DNA of 64,000 nt from Crotalaria pallida. Taxonomy: Eukaryota; Streptophyta; Magnoliopsida; Fabales; Fabaceae. Below are positions 1-12,782 of the stretch, piece by piece (positions within the stretch are counted from its first letter, which is position 1; every line of letters starts with the position of its first letter). Below the pieces are notes generated by a model. That model was not told the origin of the DNA. It ran no database searches and was given only the letters and a program-made list of their open reading frames with translations. The DNA is taken from NCBI GenBank assembly GCA_037953625.1, contig CM075650.1, positions 45,760,206 through 45,824,205 on the forward strand, in the 5' to 3' direction. The position numbers were made by a program, and so were the translations under genes.

Positions 1-3000
1 AGAAAACATTTTAAAGAGCAAGCATAAATAACATATTCAAAGAGGAGAAAACAGAAAGCATTTAACAATAAGAGAAATTAGCATGACAAAGCATAATTCA
101 AAAAGAACAATCAAGAGAAATAACTAACATACACGAAAACTTAAAGCATTATTTATTTAAAATTCTATATGAGATTAAACTTAACCCAAATACAAGGAGT
201 ATCATTTTTAAATTTTATCAAAGAGTATACTTAAAAGAAAAGTAAAACATCAACTCAACACAAGTTAGTAAAAATGGTCAATACATGCTAAAATAGTCTT
301 GCATTGAATTGAATTGAGTAAAAGTCTTGAAAAGATTTTGATATTCATTTGATGAAAAATTATGCATCTTGCCATTCAAAGGGTAAACAACATTTACATA
401 TATGGAAAATCACCCGAAATAGAGTTGGTTACCCATGAAGAGAATGGGTTTAAATTCCAACCCAAAGTCATTCCATATAAAAGAAATATGATTTTAAAAT
501 ACGCCTACGCTGGGTGAAAGCTGTAGATTGCTTAAAAACATTTTCAAAAGTTACCACTTCATGCTTTTCAAAAATTTCCTTTGCCAAAGGACCAAGATCA
601 AAGAATACATTATGCGGGAAATGCGATTGAAAATAGGGATTAATAATGAAGAGTAAAGATGCTGATGGTCTTTTGAAAATTGAATTTGATATAACTTCAT
701 AGTTTGGATTGAAAATATCCCATGAAAAGATATGTTTCGATTATATACATATATGTATAGAAAAAGAGTTGTCCTTTATATAAGGACTCAGTTTATCAAA
801 ATGATAAGTTTGATCATGAGCAAAATATTTTCTTTAAAGAGAAAATTTCATTGCAAAGTATAATTGCAATAGGAAAAAGAGTTAAAGTTAAAAATTGCCA
901 TTCAGAGGACATAAGGCAATTAGTCTTTGAAAATTTGTTTTAATACTTAGTTGATAAGGAATGGTTGCACATCTACAAAATCATTTTTACTGGTGGGTGG
1001 AAAACATTTTTTTTTCTAGAATTAACATTAAATCATACACAAAGTATGTAAAACATAACTAGCGTTGGAACTAGTAGGAAAGAATACAAATTAAATAGTT
1101 CCAACAATAATTTGATGTATTATATAATCTTAGAAAATTTGAAATTACAATTATATTTACATACAATTCAAACACACAATTTAGAAACTCTAGAACAAAC
1201 AAAGCCTATTTCCTATATCCATCTATATCTACTTATATACCTAAGGTTTAAACTCTAACACTCAACTAAGACGAATTTGGCTTCGGACACTCAATCTAAT
1301 CATCTTACTATTGAAGCCCTACTACTCAATCTAAATGAAAACTCTATAAGCTTAAGACTCCCACTACCTATGCTTGTCGATTCCTCACATAGGGTTTAAG
1401 GTTTTCTATTTGGTTTCTTGGGTTAGGATTTCGCATCATTACTTTCTATCTTAAGACCTTAGTTGAAACCCTCTGGTCACTATCTAAACTCTGGTGCCAA
1501 GACTCTTATAACGGATGTTAGGACTGGGACTTTAATATCCAACAAACTACATTCCATGAAATAGTTAACATTGGTTTGAAAATTTTGTTTGTGGTTATGG
1601 AATATAGCTTATTTAATAATAACTCCGCATTTCCCTTGAGTTCTATGTGAACTTCAAGGAAAAGATCAACATCCATTACCTTAGTTGAGATTCTAGACTT
1701 AAATCTCACTCTATAATTGATACATTGTCTTTAACCTACGTTGATACCTTCCTTTGCATTTCTCAATTCCACCTCCTCATAGAATATAATGAAGTTTCAA
1801 ATTTGTAAGGAAAGAGTTGGTGATAAAGGACTTTCAAAAATTACATCCTTTCGAAAATAAGGGAAAACTTTTTGTAATGTATAAATCAGTTTTGCTTTAA
1901 ACTTTAGCAAAATCAGTTGATGATAAGAAACATATCAAGCATCCAGAAAGTTCAAAGTATTCATAACGATTTCCAAAAAATCGTTTCACATTGGTTTTGG
2001 AACTAATTCAAAAGTTTTGGAGGACTCCTTTAACAAAGGAAATAAGGGTCCTCTATGATCATCAAATTTAAATAAAAGGAAAGCGGGTATCGGTTGAAAT
2101 TTGATTTCATCTGCATTTTCAAATCTTAATGAATGTGTTTCCTTTTATTCTAACTTTGAAGTTCAAATCGTGTTTCGAATTGTCGTATGTCGCGTTCGGT
2201 GAATTCCTATTTAATCGACAATTGGCATAATCCAAGGATAAACTACACGATCATTCCATTACTTAGGAATTCACTTTGTTAACAAAACATATTTAAAAGT
2301 TGGTGGTGCGATATTCGACCAATTATCAAAATTGGAATCAATTCTATACCTTGGAAAATAATAGAATACTTGTATGCTTGACATTCGTTAGAATTCATAC
2401 TACTAATACTTTTCAAAATAAAGTCTTAAAATAGTTAAATGCAAAAAAAAACACATTTACACTTTATCAATATAGGAATGTATTTATCACACAACACAAG
2501 GTGAAATTGTAGAAAGTACTTAGGTCGTATTAGAGACGACACTCAATCATCAAAGTTAAAGGCAAGTACATCAGGTTGACACCTATTCACTTCCGCTGTG
2601 CACTCTGATAAAGAATGCTCGGAGTGTCTATGATGCAATGATTCCTAATACTTATCCTATTCCTATGCATAGAAAAGAAATTTAACAATTATTTAATTGG
2701 ATTCAAGGACTTAATGATGTCATCTTCAAATGAAATGTAAACCTCGAGGGGCCCATCTCGATTCTACATTGCATAAGACATATGACCATTTTCGTACCAC
2801 CTGAATTCCAATCAAATAATAATAAAAGAAATGACTCATCTTCCATTCACAAGAAAGCTTTGAAATTTCATTTCACATAAAAGTTTCAATTCTTCGTCAT
2901 ATCCGAAGTTGACTCACTTAATTCAAAACTAAGGTTTAGTCCATCCCGTTGGGGTAGCAATTTCATGCTCTGACCCGTTGGGAGTTATCACTTCCCTTAG

Positions 3001-3268
3001 TCTTTACTTTTAGTCCGCTTCTAAACACAACAAAGCTACAATTGAAAATTTTACTTAGCCCACTTTGAACTGAAGATTACTAGACTAGCACTAGCATGCA
3101 TTAACACAACTAAACTATGTTAACTTTAACTAAATATGCATGCATAAACTATGAAAATAAGTTACTTAGATAACTATTGGTTAGTTACTCTCATGTGGAG
3201 TAACTCTTTGGGAATAGGAAATCCATACTCCACGACCGAGAATTGCAACCATTGCTCTGATACCATAA
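1..3268 (-). mobile_element. LARD-like element, left internal copy (partial)
   Basis: This is the internal region of a non-coding, minus-strand LTR element and continues past the left window edge. It matches 6103-9370 almost base for base; the differences seen include an extra T in a T-run near 1010 and an A/G change near 1028. No retrotransposon protein domain is recognisable in any frame. The only recurring ORF (about 63 codons, minus, 1518-1709) lacks any familiar motif. Its right end carries a primer-binding site beside an LTR, so the sense strand is minus. With LTRs near 2.5 kb and an internal region of 3.6 kb it fits the LARD type (large retrotransposon derivative), which would need proteins from another element. 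The LARD label is inference; the tandem structure is seen directly. Confidence 0.75.
3253..3265 (-). other. Primer-binding site, initiator tRNA-Met
   Basis: On the minus strand the sequence reads TGGTATCAGAGCA, the usual plant LTR-retrotransposon site complementary to the 3' end of initiator tRNA-Met. It lies 3 nt from the LTR edge at 3269. This sets the element's orientation as minus. Confidence 0.85.
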
Positions 3269-5762
3269 TGTAACATCCTACCTTTTATACTTAAATTATA
3301 TAACTTTAGGTTGGTGATTTCATTAGAAAATACTTGGGGTTTGATAAAAAATTTGTCGGAATTTACTTTAAAATATGGACTTTCCCCAATTTAAAAGTTA
3401 TACATGTCAGTCCAGAACAGTTTCTAAATAAACAAAACAATAATTACATTGTAGTAGTTGTGGCATGCTTTCGAGTTCATTTAAAAGAGGATATATCAAT
3501 ATCCTTCACAACCGCTAACACTTTTTCTTTTTTTTTCACAAATCCTTATAAAGTCTCTTTTACAAAATAAGAGTATCTTTAACTTAAAAATGAAAATTTA
3601 ATACTTAATTACAATGTATAATGAAATGATTTACATCATAGAATCTAAGAGCAGTTGCAGGATTATTGTGACCTTCAGGTCCTAATCACTAATATACTCT
3701 TTCATTGTGAGTATACCTTTCTCGACACGGAAGCAATGAATGTCTTTCTCCGATGGTACCTAAAATGATGGACTTAAGGGGTGAGTAATTTGAATAATAA
3801 TCAAGGAAAGCACTTGAAATAGCAGTAATAGGACATAACTAGACATACCCATACCCATATACTCATGCTTCACATTATCCTATTCATCAATACTTTTCCT
3901 ATACCTTAACATTTATCCATTTCATTACACTATACATACACCTTTCATTTACCCAATATCCATACATAGCAATGCTTTTATGCTCAATCATATAAGTATG
4001 AATGCAACTTTATAACATTATGGTTTAATTCCTAAATCCAATGTAACACTGTACGCTTTAACTTTATTCACTATAACACTTTAACACTTTCAATGTATTC
4101 AGTGAATTAAACCCACTGTAACAATGAATGCACTTCTCCATTTCCAATATCAATAACAATAACAATTTCCTCACAACACTACACCCTCCACTCTGGGGAA
4201 AACCGACCAGGAGTAAGCATTTCCCAACCCCTGTTTGGATGCTTCATATCCTCTAGGAATATCGCTCATCCGCTTGCACAATACGTCACACTCCTCTAGG
4301 GTAGTGTACAACGTACAATTTGGATTGATTCGCCCAAATTGGCTCTAGCAGAATTCACCCTCACTGGCCACGAAAAGCCAAAGTAACTGACAGAATTATT
4401 ATGGTTTGCATAAAACCAATCCCCGACACGGGTTGCGAACCCGGCCCTTTGGAAGATCAAAGTTTTCCATAACAATTCTCAGCGATTGTTTTAATGGCAC
4501 AGTCTAGTTACTTTTGCCTTCACGAATAGAAACGTAAGTTTTCCCCGTTACACCTAAGGTCCACCTTACTCCTTGAATGCACGTGTTTCTAGTTCATTTT
4601 ATGGTGATTTTGTTAATCAAACCTTTAAGACTTTATATCCAATTGGGTGGGGTTCTCTAACTTAAGAGTTATGGCCATACTATATATATATATATATAAT
4701 AACAATCACACATGACAGCAATAACAGCCATGGCCATATTATTCAGTCCATCAATTTAGTCTATAGCAATTATAACAATCCATTACTAACATAATTCCTA
4801 AGTTCATCACATATACTTTTATGTTCAATCATAGCAAGATCAACATACAAATCAGACATACACATATAAAAATACATCTAATTATAACTCTATTACTATC
4901 ATTAAATCCTTTCCCTAATTAAAACCAAAGTACTCCCCCTTACCTTTAAGAGAGAGAAAGAAAGAGAGAGATTGGGGTTTTCCTTACAACACATCCACCA
5001 AGCTCCAAATAAGCTCTTAAGCCTCCTATTCCATGCCCTCATACCCGATCTATGCTTCCTTGAAGGATTGGAAGACCCTATTTAGTGGATTTGGGAGTTA
5101 GGGTTTTTGGGTTCCCAATTTGGGGCTTTTCATGAAATTGAAGGAAACAATGAGATTTGAGAGATGAAACATATAAATATGTGATAGGGAGATAATTTAT
5201 GATGTTTATTTGATGTTGGTTGGTGTGATTTGTTGTTGTTTTGGAAGATTGGAGCGTGAGGGTAGAGAGAAGAAGAGGGAGATCGAAGAACAAGAGAGAG
5301 AGTCGAGTAGAGGAGAGTGAAAACTTATGGGAAAAATGAAGGAAAAGCGTGTTTTTAATCAGATCTGATTGGAAGTAATCGATTATTTTTTCAAGTAATC
5401 CATTACTTTGCCCAAGTAATTCATTACTTTGCCCAAGTAATCCATTACTTTTAATGCAACTTTTGTGTGATTTTCCAGGGAGCAAGTAATCGATTACAGC
5501 CTTCAAAGTAATCGATTACCTTGCTGAAAACCCTATTTTGGTGGTTTTCTAACTCCAATTCACTTCCTTAGGCTCCCACCTTCATCTTGGCTTGGATTAC
5601 TACTCCAAAATCTCATTCTTATATTATCAAAACTCGTTCTAAGCTAGTTCTACCTCCTACAATTCTACTCTTGGCTAAACTCTACACTTTAAACACTTAA
5701 ACACACACTAATTTGCCTCCAATACCCATCCTAAACGGATATCGAAAATTGGGGATGTTACA
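3269..5762 (-). mobile_element. LARD-like LTR, copy 1 (2494 bp)
   Basis: The LTR has 5'-TG..CA-3' ends with long terminal inverted repeats (TGTAACATCC / GGATGTTACA). It lies between a PBS at its left and a polypurine tract at its right, so it serves both as the 3' LTR of the right-hand unit and the 5' LTR of the left-hand unit. Sense-strand landmarks are a palindrome cluster near LTR position 240-400, small inverted repeats near 4190-4320, a 6-bp hairpin at 4429-4443, and the shared CTCACCCCTTAA/TTTTAGGTAC motif at 3756-3786. A 142-codon minus ORF (5078-5506) is kept in both copies but is low in complexity and resembles no known protein. Identity to 9371-11863 is about 99.6% (some ten substitutions by eye). 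Confidence 0.9.
5368..5522. repeat. Palindrome cluster AAGTAATCGATTACTT in LARD LTR
   Basis: Six to seven copies of a near-palindrome based on AGTAATCGATTACT. Some are perfect at the core (ATCGAT) and others carry one change (ATCCAT, TTCATT). The middle copies are spaced 21-22 nt apart. The second LTR carries the same cluster at 11470-11624. A minus-strand ORF runs through it, giving a repeated peptide, probably as a by-product. Confidence 0.8.
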
Positions 5763-5779
5763 ATACTCCCCCACTTATA
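5763..5779 (-). other. Polypurine tract of LARD-like element
   Basis: On the minus strand this reads as a purine-rich run, AAGTGGGGGAGTATTG, directly before the LTR. This is the expected position for plus-strand DNA priming. Confidence 0.75.
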
Positions 5780-8700
5780 GGAATTCGTCCCCAAAATTCG
5801 GCTGAGTTCTAAGAAATAAAAGAGATGTAGAGCTATATGCTCTAATCACAAGATGACTCCTATCTTAGACAATGAAAAGGGTTAAGACTTTGGGGATACG
5901 CTCCCCCACTTAGAACATAACTCGAGTGGGTTCATTAACCTAGTTACTCTGCTGCTAATGAGACTCCTTCTTGCAAGAAGTTCTACGACCCTATGGGGTT
6001 TCAATCATAGGAAAAACTAATCGATTCTGACTAATCAGAGAACAAGAAGTCCTAAACTCTCCTATAGCATTTCATTATTTAACAAAATAACAGACATCAA
6101 CCTCAGAAAACATTTTAAAGAGCAAGCATAAATAACATATTCAAAGAGGAGAAAACAGAAAGCATTTAACAATAAGAGAAATTAGCATGACAAAGCATAA
6201 TTCAAAAAGAACAATCAAGAGAAATAACTAACATACACGAAAACTTAAAGCATTATTTATTTAAAATTCTATATGAGATTAAACTTAACCCAAATACAAG
6301 GAGTATCATTTTGAAATTTTATCAAAGAGTATACTTAAAAGAAAAGTAAAACATCAACTCAACACAAGTTAGTAAAAATGGTCAATACATGCTAAAATAG
6401 TCTTGCATTGAATTGAATTGAGTAAAAGTCTTGAAAAGATTTTGATATTCATTTGATGAAAAATTATGCATCTTGCCATTCAAAGGGTAAACAACATTTA
6501 CATATATGGAAAATCACCCGAAATAGAGTTGGTTACCCATGAAGAGAATGGGTTTAAATTCCAACCCAAAGTCATTCCATATAAAAGAAATACGATTTTA
6601 AAATACGCCTACGCTGGGTGAAAGTTGTAGATTGCTTAAAAACATTTTCAAAAGTTACCACTTCATGCTTTTCAAAAATTTCCTTTGCCAAAGGACCAAG
6701 ATCAAAGAATACATTATGCGGGAAATGCGATTGACAATAGGGATTAATAATGAAGAGTAAAGATGCTGATGGTCTTTTGAAAATTGAATTTGATATAACT
6801 TCATAGTTTGGATTGAAAATATCCCATGAAAAGATATGTTTCGATTATATACATATATGTATAGAAAAAGAGTTGTCCTTTATATAAGGACTCAGTTTAT
6901 CAAAATGATAAGTTTGATCATGAGCAAAATATTTTCTTTAAAGAGAAAATTTCATTGCAAAGTATAATTGCAATAGGAAAAAGAGTTAAAGTTAAAAATT
7001 GCCATTCAGAGGACATAAGGCAATTAGTCTTTGAAAATTTGTTTTAATACTTAGTTGATAAGGAATGGTTGCACATCTACAAAATCATTTTTACTGGTGG
7101 GTGGAAAACATTTTTTTTCTAGAATTAACGTTAAATCATACACAAAGTATGTAAAACATAACTAGCGTTGGAACTAGTAGGAAAGAATACAAATTAAATA
7201 GTTCCAACAATAATTTGATGTATTATATAATCTTAGAAAATTTGAAATTACAATTATATTTACATACAATTCAAACACACAATTTAGAAACTCTAGAACA
7301 AACAAAGCCTATTTCCTATATCCATCTATATCTACTTATATACCTAAGGTTTAAACTCTAACACTCAACTAAGACGAATTTGGCTTCGGACACTCAATCT
7401 AATCATCTTACTATTGAAGCCCTACTACTCAATCTAAATGAAAACTCTATAAGCTTAAGACTCCCACTACCTATGCTTGTCGATTCCTCACATAGGGTTT
7501 AAGGTTTTCTATTTGGTTTCTTGGGTTAGGATTTCGCATCATTACTTTCTATCTTAAGACCTTAGTTGAAACCCTCTGGTCACTATCTAAACTCTGGTGC
7601 CAAGACTCTTATAACGGATGTTAGGACTGGGACTTTAATATCCAACAAACTACATTCCATGAAATAGTTAACATTGGTTTGAAAATTTTGTTTGTGGTTA
7701 TGGAATATAGCTTATTTAATAATAACTCCGCATTTCCCTTGAGTTCTATGTGAACTTCAAGGAAAAGATCAACATCCATTACCTTAGTTGAGATTCTAGA
7801 CTTAAATCTCACTCTATAATTGATACATTGTCTTTAACCTACGTTGATACCTTCCTTTGCATTTCTCAATTCCACCTCCTCATAGAATATAATGAAGTTT
7901 CAAATTTGTAAGGAAAGAGTTGGTGATAAAGGACTTTCAAAAATTACATCCTTTCGAAAATAAGGGAAAACTTTTTGTAATGTATAAATCAGTTTTGCTT
8001 TAAACTTTAGCAAAATCAGTTGATGATAAGAAACATATCAAGCATCCAGAAAGTTCAAAGTATTCATAACGATTTCCAAAAATCGTTTCACATTGGTTTT
8101 GGAACTAATTCAAAAGTTTTGGAGGACTCCTTTAACAAAGGAAATAAGGGTCCTCTATGATCATCAAATTTAAATAAAAGGAAAGCGGGTATCGGTTGAA
8201 ATTTGATTTCATCTGCATTTTCAAATCTTAATGAATGTGTTTCCTTTTATTCTAACTTTGAAGTTCAAATCGTGTTTCGAATTGTCGTATGTCGCGTTCG
8301 GTGAATTCCTATTTAATCGACAATTGGCATAATCCAAGGATAAACTACACGATCATTCCATTACTTAGGAATTCACTTTGTTAACAAAACATATTTAAAA
8401 GTTGGTGGTGCGATATTCGACCAATTATCAAAATTGGAATCAATTCTATACCTTGGAAAATAATAGAATACTTGTATGCTTGACATTCGTTAGAATTCAT
8501 ACTACTAATACTTTTCAAAATAAAGTCTTAAAATAGTTAAATGCAAAAAAAAACACATTTACACTTTATCAATATAGGAATGTATTTATCACACAACACA
8601 AGGTGAAATTGTAGAAAGTACTTAGGTCGTATTAGAGACGACACTCAGTCATCAAAGTTAAAGGCAAGTACATCAGGTTGACACCTATTCACTTCCGCTG

Positions 8701-9354
8701 TGCACTCTGATAAAGAATGCTCGGAGTGTCTATGATGCAATGATTCCTAATACTTATCCTATTCCTATGCATAGAAAAGAAATTTAACAATTATTTAATT
8801 GGATTCAAGGACTTAATGATGTCATCTTCAAATGAAATGTAAACCTCGAGGGGCCCATCTCGATTCTACATTGCATAAGACATATGACCATTTTCGTACC
8901 ACCTGAATTCCAATCAAATAATAATAAAAGAAATGACTCATCTTCCATTCACAAGAAAGCTTTGAAATTTCATTTCACATAAAAGTTTCAATTCTTCGTC
9001 ATATCCGAAGTTGACTCACTTAATTCAAAACTAAGGTTTAGTCCATCCCGTTGGGGTAGCAATTTCATGCTCTGACCCGTTGGGAGTTATCACTTCCCTT
9101 AGTCTTTACTTTTAGTCCGCTTCTAAACACAACAAAGCTACAATTGAAAATTTTACTTAGCCCACTTTGAACTGAAGATTACTAGACTAGCACTAGCATG
9201 CATTAACACAACTAAACTATGTTAACTTTAACTAAATATGCATGCATAAACTATGAAAATAAGTTACTTAGATAACTATTGGTTAGTTACTCTCATGTGG
9301 AGTAACTCTTTGGGAGTAGGAAATCCATACTCCACGACCGAGAATTGCAACCAT

Positions 9355-9367
9355 TGCTCTGATACCA
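9355..9367 (-). other. Primer-binding site, initiator tRNA-Met (right unit)
   Basis: Minus strand TGGTATCAGAGCA, 3 nt from the LTR that starts at 9371. It is identical to the site at 3253-3265. Confidence 0.85.
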
Positions 9368-9370
9368 TAA

Positions 9371-11863
9371 TGTAACATCCTACCTTTTATACTTAAATTA
9401 TATAACTTTAGGTTGGTGATTTCATTAGAAAATACTTGGGGTTTGATAAAAAATTTGTCGGAATTTACTTTAAAATATGGACTTTCCCCAATTTAAAAGT
9501 TATACATGTCAGTCCAGAACAGTTTCTAAATAAACAAAACAATAATTACATTGTAGTAGTTGTGGCATGCTTTCGAGTTCATTTAAAAGAGGATATATCA
9601 ATATCCTTCACAACCGCTAACACTTTTTCTTTTTTTTTTCACAAATCCTTATAAAGTCTCTTTTACAAAATAAGAGTATCTTTAACTTAAAAATGAAAAT
9701 TTAATACTTAATTACAATGTATAATGAAATGATTTACATCATAGAATCTAAGAGTAGTTGCAGGATTATTGTGACCTTCAGGTCCTAATCACTAATATAC
9801 TCTTTCATTGTGAGTATACCTTTCTCGACACGGAAGCAATGAATGTCTTTCTCCGATGGTACCTAAAATGATGGACTTAAGGGGTGAGTAATTTGAATAA
9901 TAATCAAGGAAAGCACTTGAAATAGCAGTAATAGGACATAACTAGACATACCCATACACATATACTCATGCTTCACATTATCCTATTCATCAATACTTTT
10001 CCTATACCTTAACATTTATCCATTTCATTACACTATACATACACCTTTCATTTACCCAATATCCATACATAGCAATGCTTTTATGCTCAATCATATGAGT
10101 ATGAATGCAACTTTATAACATTATGGTTTAATTCCTAAATCCAATGTAACACTGTACGCTTTAACTTTATTCACTATAACACTTTAACACTTTCATTGTA
10201 TTCAGTGAATTAAACCCACTGTAACAATGAATGCACTTCTCCATTTCCAATATCAATAACAATAACAATTTCCTCACAACACTACACCCTCCACTCTGGG
10301 GAAAACCGACCAGGAGTAAGCATTTCCCAACCCCTGTTTGGATGCTTCATATCCTCTAGGAATATCGCTCATCCGCTTGCACAATACGTCACACTCCTCT
10401 AGGGTAGTGTACAACGTACAATTTGGATTGATTCGCCCAAATTGGCTCTAGCAGAATTCACCCTCACTGGCCACGAAAAGCCAAAGTAACTGACAGAATT
10501 ATTATGTTTTGCATAAAACCAATCCCCGACACGGGTTGCGAACCCGGCCCTTTGGAAGATCAAAGTTTTCCATAACAATTCTCAGCGATTGTTTTAATGG
10601 CACAGTCTAGTTACTTTTGCCTTCACGAATAGAAACGTAAGTTTTCCCCGTTACACCTAAGGTCCACCTTACTCCTTGAATGCACGTGTTTCTAGTTCAT
10701 TTTATGGTGCTTTTGTTAATCAAACCTTTAAGACTTTATATCCAATTGGGTGGAGTTCTCTAACTTAAGAGTTATGGCCATACTATATATATATATATAA
10801 TAACAATCACACATGACAGCAATAACAGCCATGGCCATATTATTCAGTCCATCAATTTAGTCTATAGCAATTATAACAATCCATTACTAACATAATTCCT
10901 AAGTTCATCACATATACTTTTATGTTCAATCATAGCAAGATCAACATACAAATCAGACATACACATATAAAAATACATCTAATTATAACTCTATTACTAT
11001 CATTAAATCCTTTCCCTAATTAAAACCAAAGTACTCCCCCTTACCTTTAAGAGAGAGAAAGAAAGAGAGAGATTGGGGTTTTCCTTACAACACATCCACC
11101 AAGCTCCAAATAAGCTCTTAAGCCTCCTATTCCATGCCCTCATACCCGATCTATGCTTCCTTGAAGGATTGGAAGACCCTATTTAGTGGATTTGGGAGTT
11201 AGGGTTTTTGGGTTCCCAATTTGGGGCTTTTCATGAAATTGAAGGAAACAATGAGATTTGAGAGATGAAACATATAAATATGTGATAGGGAGATGATTTA
11301 TGATGTTTATTTGATGTTGGTTGGTGTGATTTGTTGTTGTTTTGGAAGATTGGAGCGTGAGGGTAGAGAGAAGAAGAGGGAGATCGAAGAACAAGAGAGA
11401 GAGTCGAGTAGAGGAGAGTGAAAACTTATGGGAAAAATGAAGGAAAAGCGTGTTTTTAATCAGATCTGATTGGAAGTAATCGATTATTTTTTCAAGTAAT
11501 CCATTACTTTGCCCAAGTAATTCATTACTTTGCCCAAGTAATCCATTACTTTTAATGCAACTTTTGTGTGATTTTCCAGGGAGCAAGTAATCGATTACAG
11601 CCTTCAAAGTAATCGATTACCTTGCTGAAAACCCTATTTTGGTGGTTTTCTAACTCCAATTCACTTCCTTAGGCTCCCACCTTCATCTTGGCTTGGATTA
11701 CTACTCCAAAATCTCATTCTTATATTTTCAAAACTCGTTCTAAGCTAGTTCTACCTCCTACAATTCTACTCTTGGCTAAACTCTACACTTTAAACACTTA
11801 AACACACACTAATTTGCCTCTAATACCCATCCTAAACGGATATCGAAAATTGGGGATGTTACA
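9371..11863 (-). mobile_element. LARD-like LTR, copy 2 (2493 bp, outer 5' LTR)
   Basis: Same termini and layout as 3269-5762, with the palindrome cluster at 11470-11624 and the CTCACCCCTTAA/TTTTAGGTAC motif at about 9858-9888. Its right end (TGTTACA at 11857-11863) abuts integrase coding sequence of another element, so this is the insertion boundary. The matching left boundary and target duplication lie outside the window. Confidence 0.9.
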
Positions 11864-12782
11864 ACAGATTCCATTGATCATGTCAGAAAATGTCCTCAGT
11901 GCCAATTTTTTAGTGATGTGTACCAGAAACCTGCTGAGGAACTCCATTCTCTTGCTTCCCCTTGGCCTTTCAGTATGTGGGGAATGGATATTGTGGGACA
12001 GTTCCCAACAGCTCCAGGTCAGCTAAGGTTCATTGTGGTAGCAGTAGACTACTTCTGCAAGAATCCAAAAATTTTTTGTAAAACAAGTCATTTCTCGTTT
12101 CGGACTTCCACTCACTCTGATTACTGACAATGGGAGCCAGTTTGCTGCCAACAGCTTCCAAATACTGGCTGAAAACCTCGGAATCTCTCATCGGTTCTCC
12201 TCCATCGAACACCCCTAGACTAATGGGCAAGCCGAAGCTGCCAATCGGGCCATTGTTGATGGCCTCAAAAAGAGAATTGTACAAGCTAAAGGAGCATGGG
12301 CCGACCTGTTACCTGAGGTCCTCTGGTCGATCAGGACCACAGTGCAAACCTCAACTGGGGAGACCCCTTTTAGACTCACTTATGGCTGTGACGCGGTCAT
12401 CCCCATCGAACGAAGGATCCATACCTTCCGAATGAGGGACAGGCCCGAGGAAGAAAATGAGAATCTGATCAAAGAAGACCTTGTATTGGCCGAGGAGATC
12501 CGAGAAGCCGCTTCAGTTAGAGAACAGAAAGCGAAAGAAAAACAGGCAAAACAATACAACAAGTCAGTGCAACCCAGGTCCTTTGAGGTCGGAGACCTCG
12601 TACTCCGAATAGCAGACATTGGGCTCAAAAATCGAAGGGATGGAAAGTTTGCCCAGAATTGGGAGGGCCCCTACAGAGTCGTTTCAAAGACATACTCTGG
12701 GGCATACAAGTTAGAAACCCTCGAAGGAGTCGAGCTCAAGAATTCCTGGAACGTTGCGAAGTTGAGAACCTATTTCAGTTAG
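11864..12782 (+). pseudogene. Ty3/gypsy (Tat-type) integrase fragment, broken
   Basis: This is the C-terminal two thirds of a retrotransposon integrase, cut at its 5' end by the LARD-like insertion. It opens in the second half of the zinc finger (CPQC at about 11896-11907). The core follows, with the first catalytic Asp in the WGMDIVGQFP segment (about 11975-12010). A deletion then shifts the frame near 12052, because the residues expected between VDYF and the next helix are missing. The second Asp lies in ITDNGSQF (about 12118-12142) and the Glu in GQAEAANR (about 12227-12250), with a TAG just before it near 12217. The C-terminal part (12342-12782) is open and ends in a GKFAQNWEGPY-type C-terminal domain. 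Integrase joins cDNA to chromosomal DNA; this copy cannot make an intact enzyme. The Tat assignment is inferred from motif style. Confidence 0.85.

Larger units (their letters stand above)
5763..9370 (-). mobile_element. LARD-like element, complete internal region
   Basis: This 3608-bp region lies between a polypurine tract (left) and a tRNA-Met PBS (9355-9367, right), in minus orientation. It is AT-rich and I find no gag, protease, reverse transcriptase, RNase H or integrase motif. Together with the LTRs at 3269-5762 and 9371-11863 it is a structurally complete but non-autonomous element. Its near-identity to 1-3268 points to a recent tandem, either from LTR-LTR unequal recombination or from a tandem product of replication. 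Confidence 0.85.

Noticed and set aside
4426..4447. tRNA T-arm-like sequence (GGGTTGCGAACCC)
   Set aside because: Only the small hairpin is present. No acceptor, anticodon or D arm can be built around it.
5078..5506. 142-codon minus-strand ORF present in both LARD LTRs
   Set aside because: It runs through the palindrome cluster, its repeated peptide mirrors the DNA repeat, and it has no known domain. Conservation is explained by the 99.6% identity of the copies.
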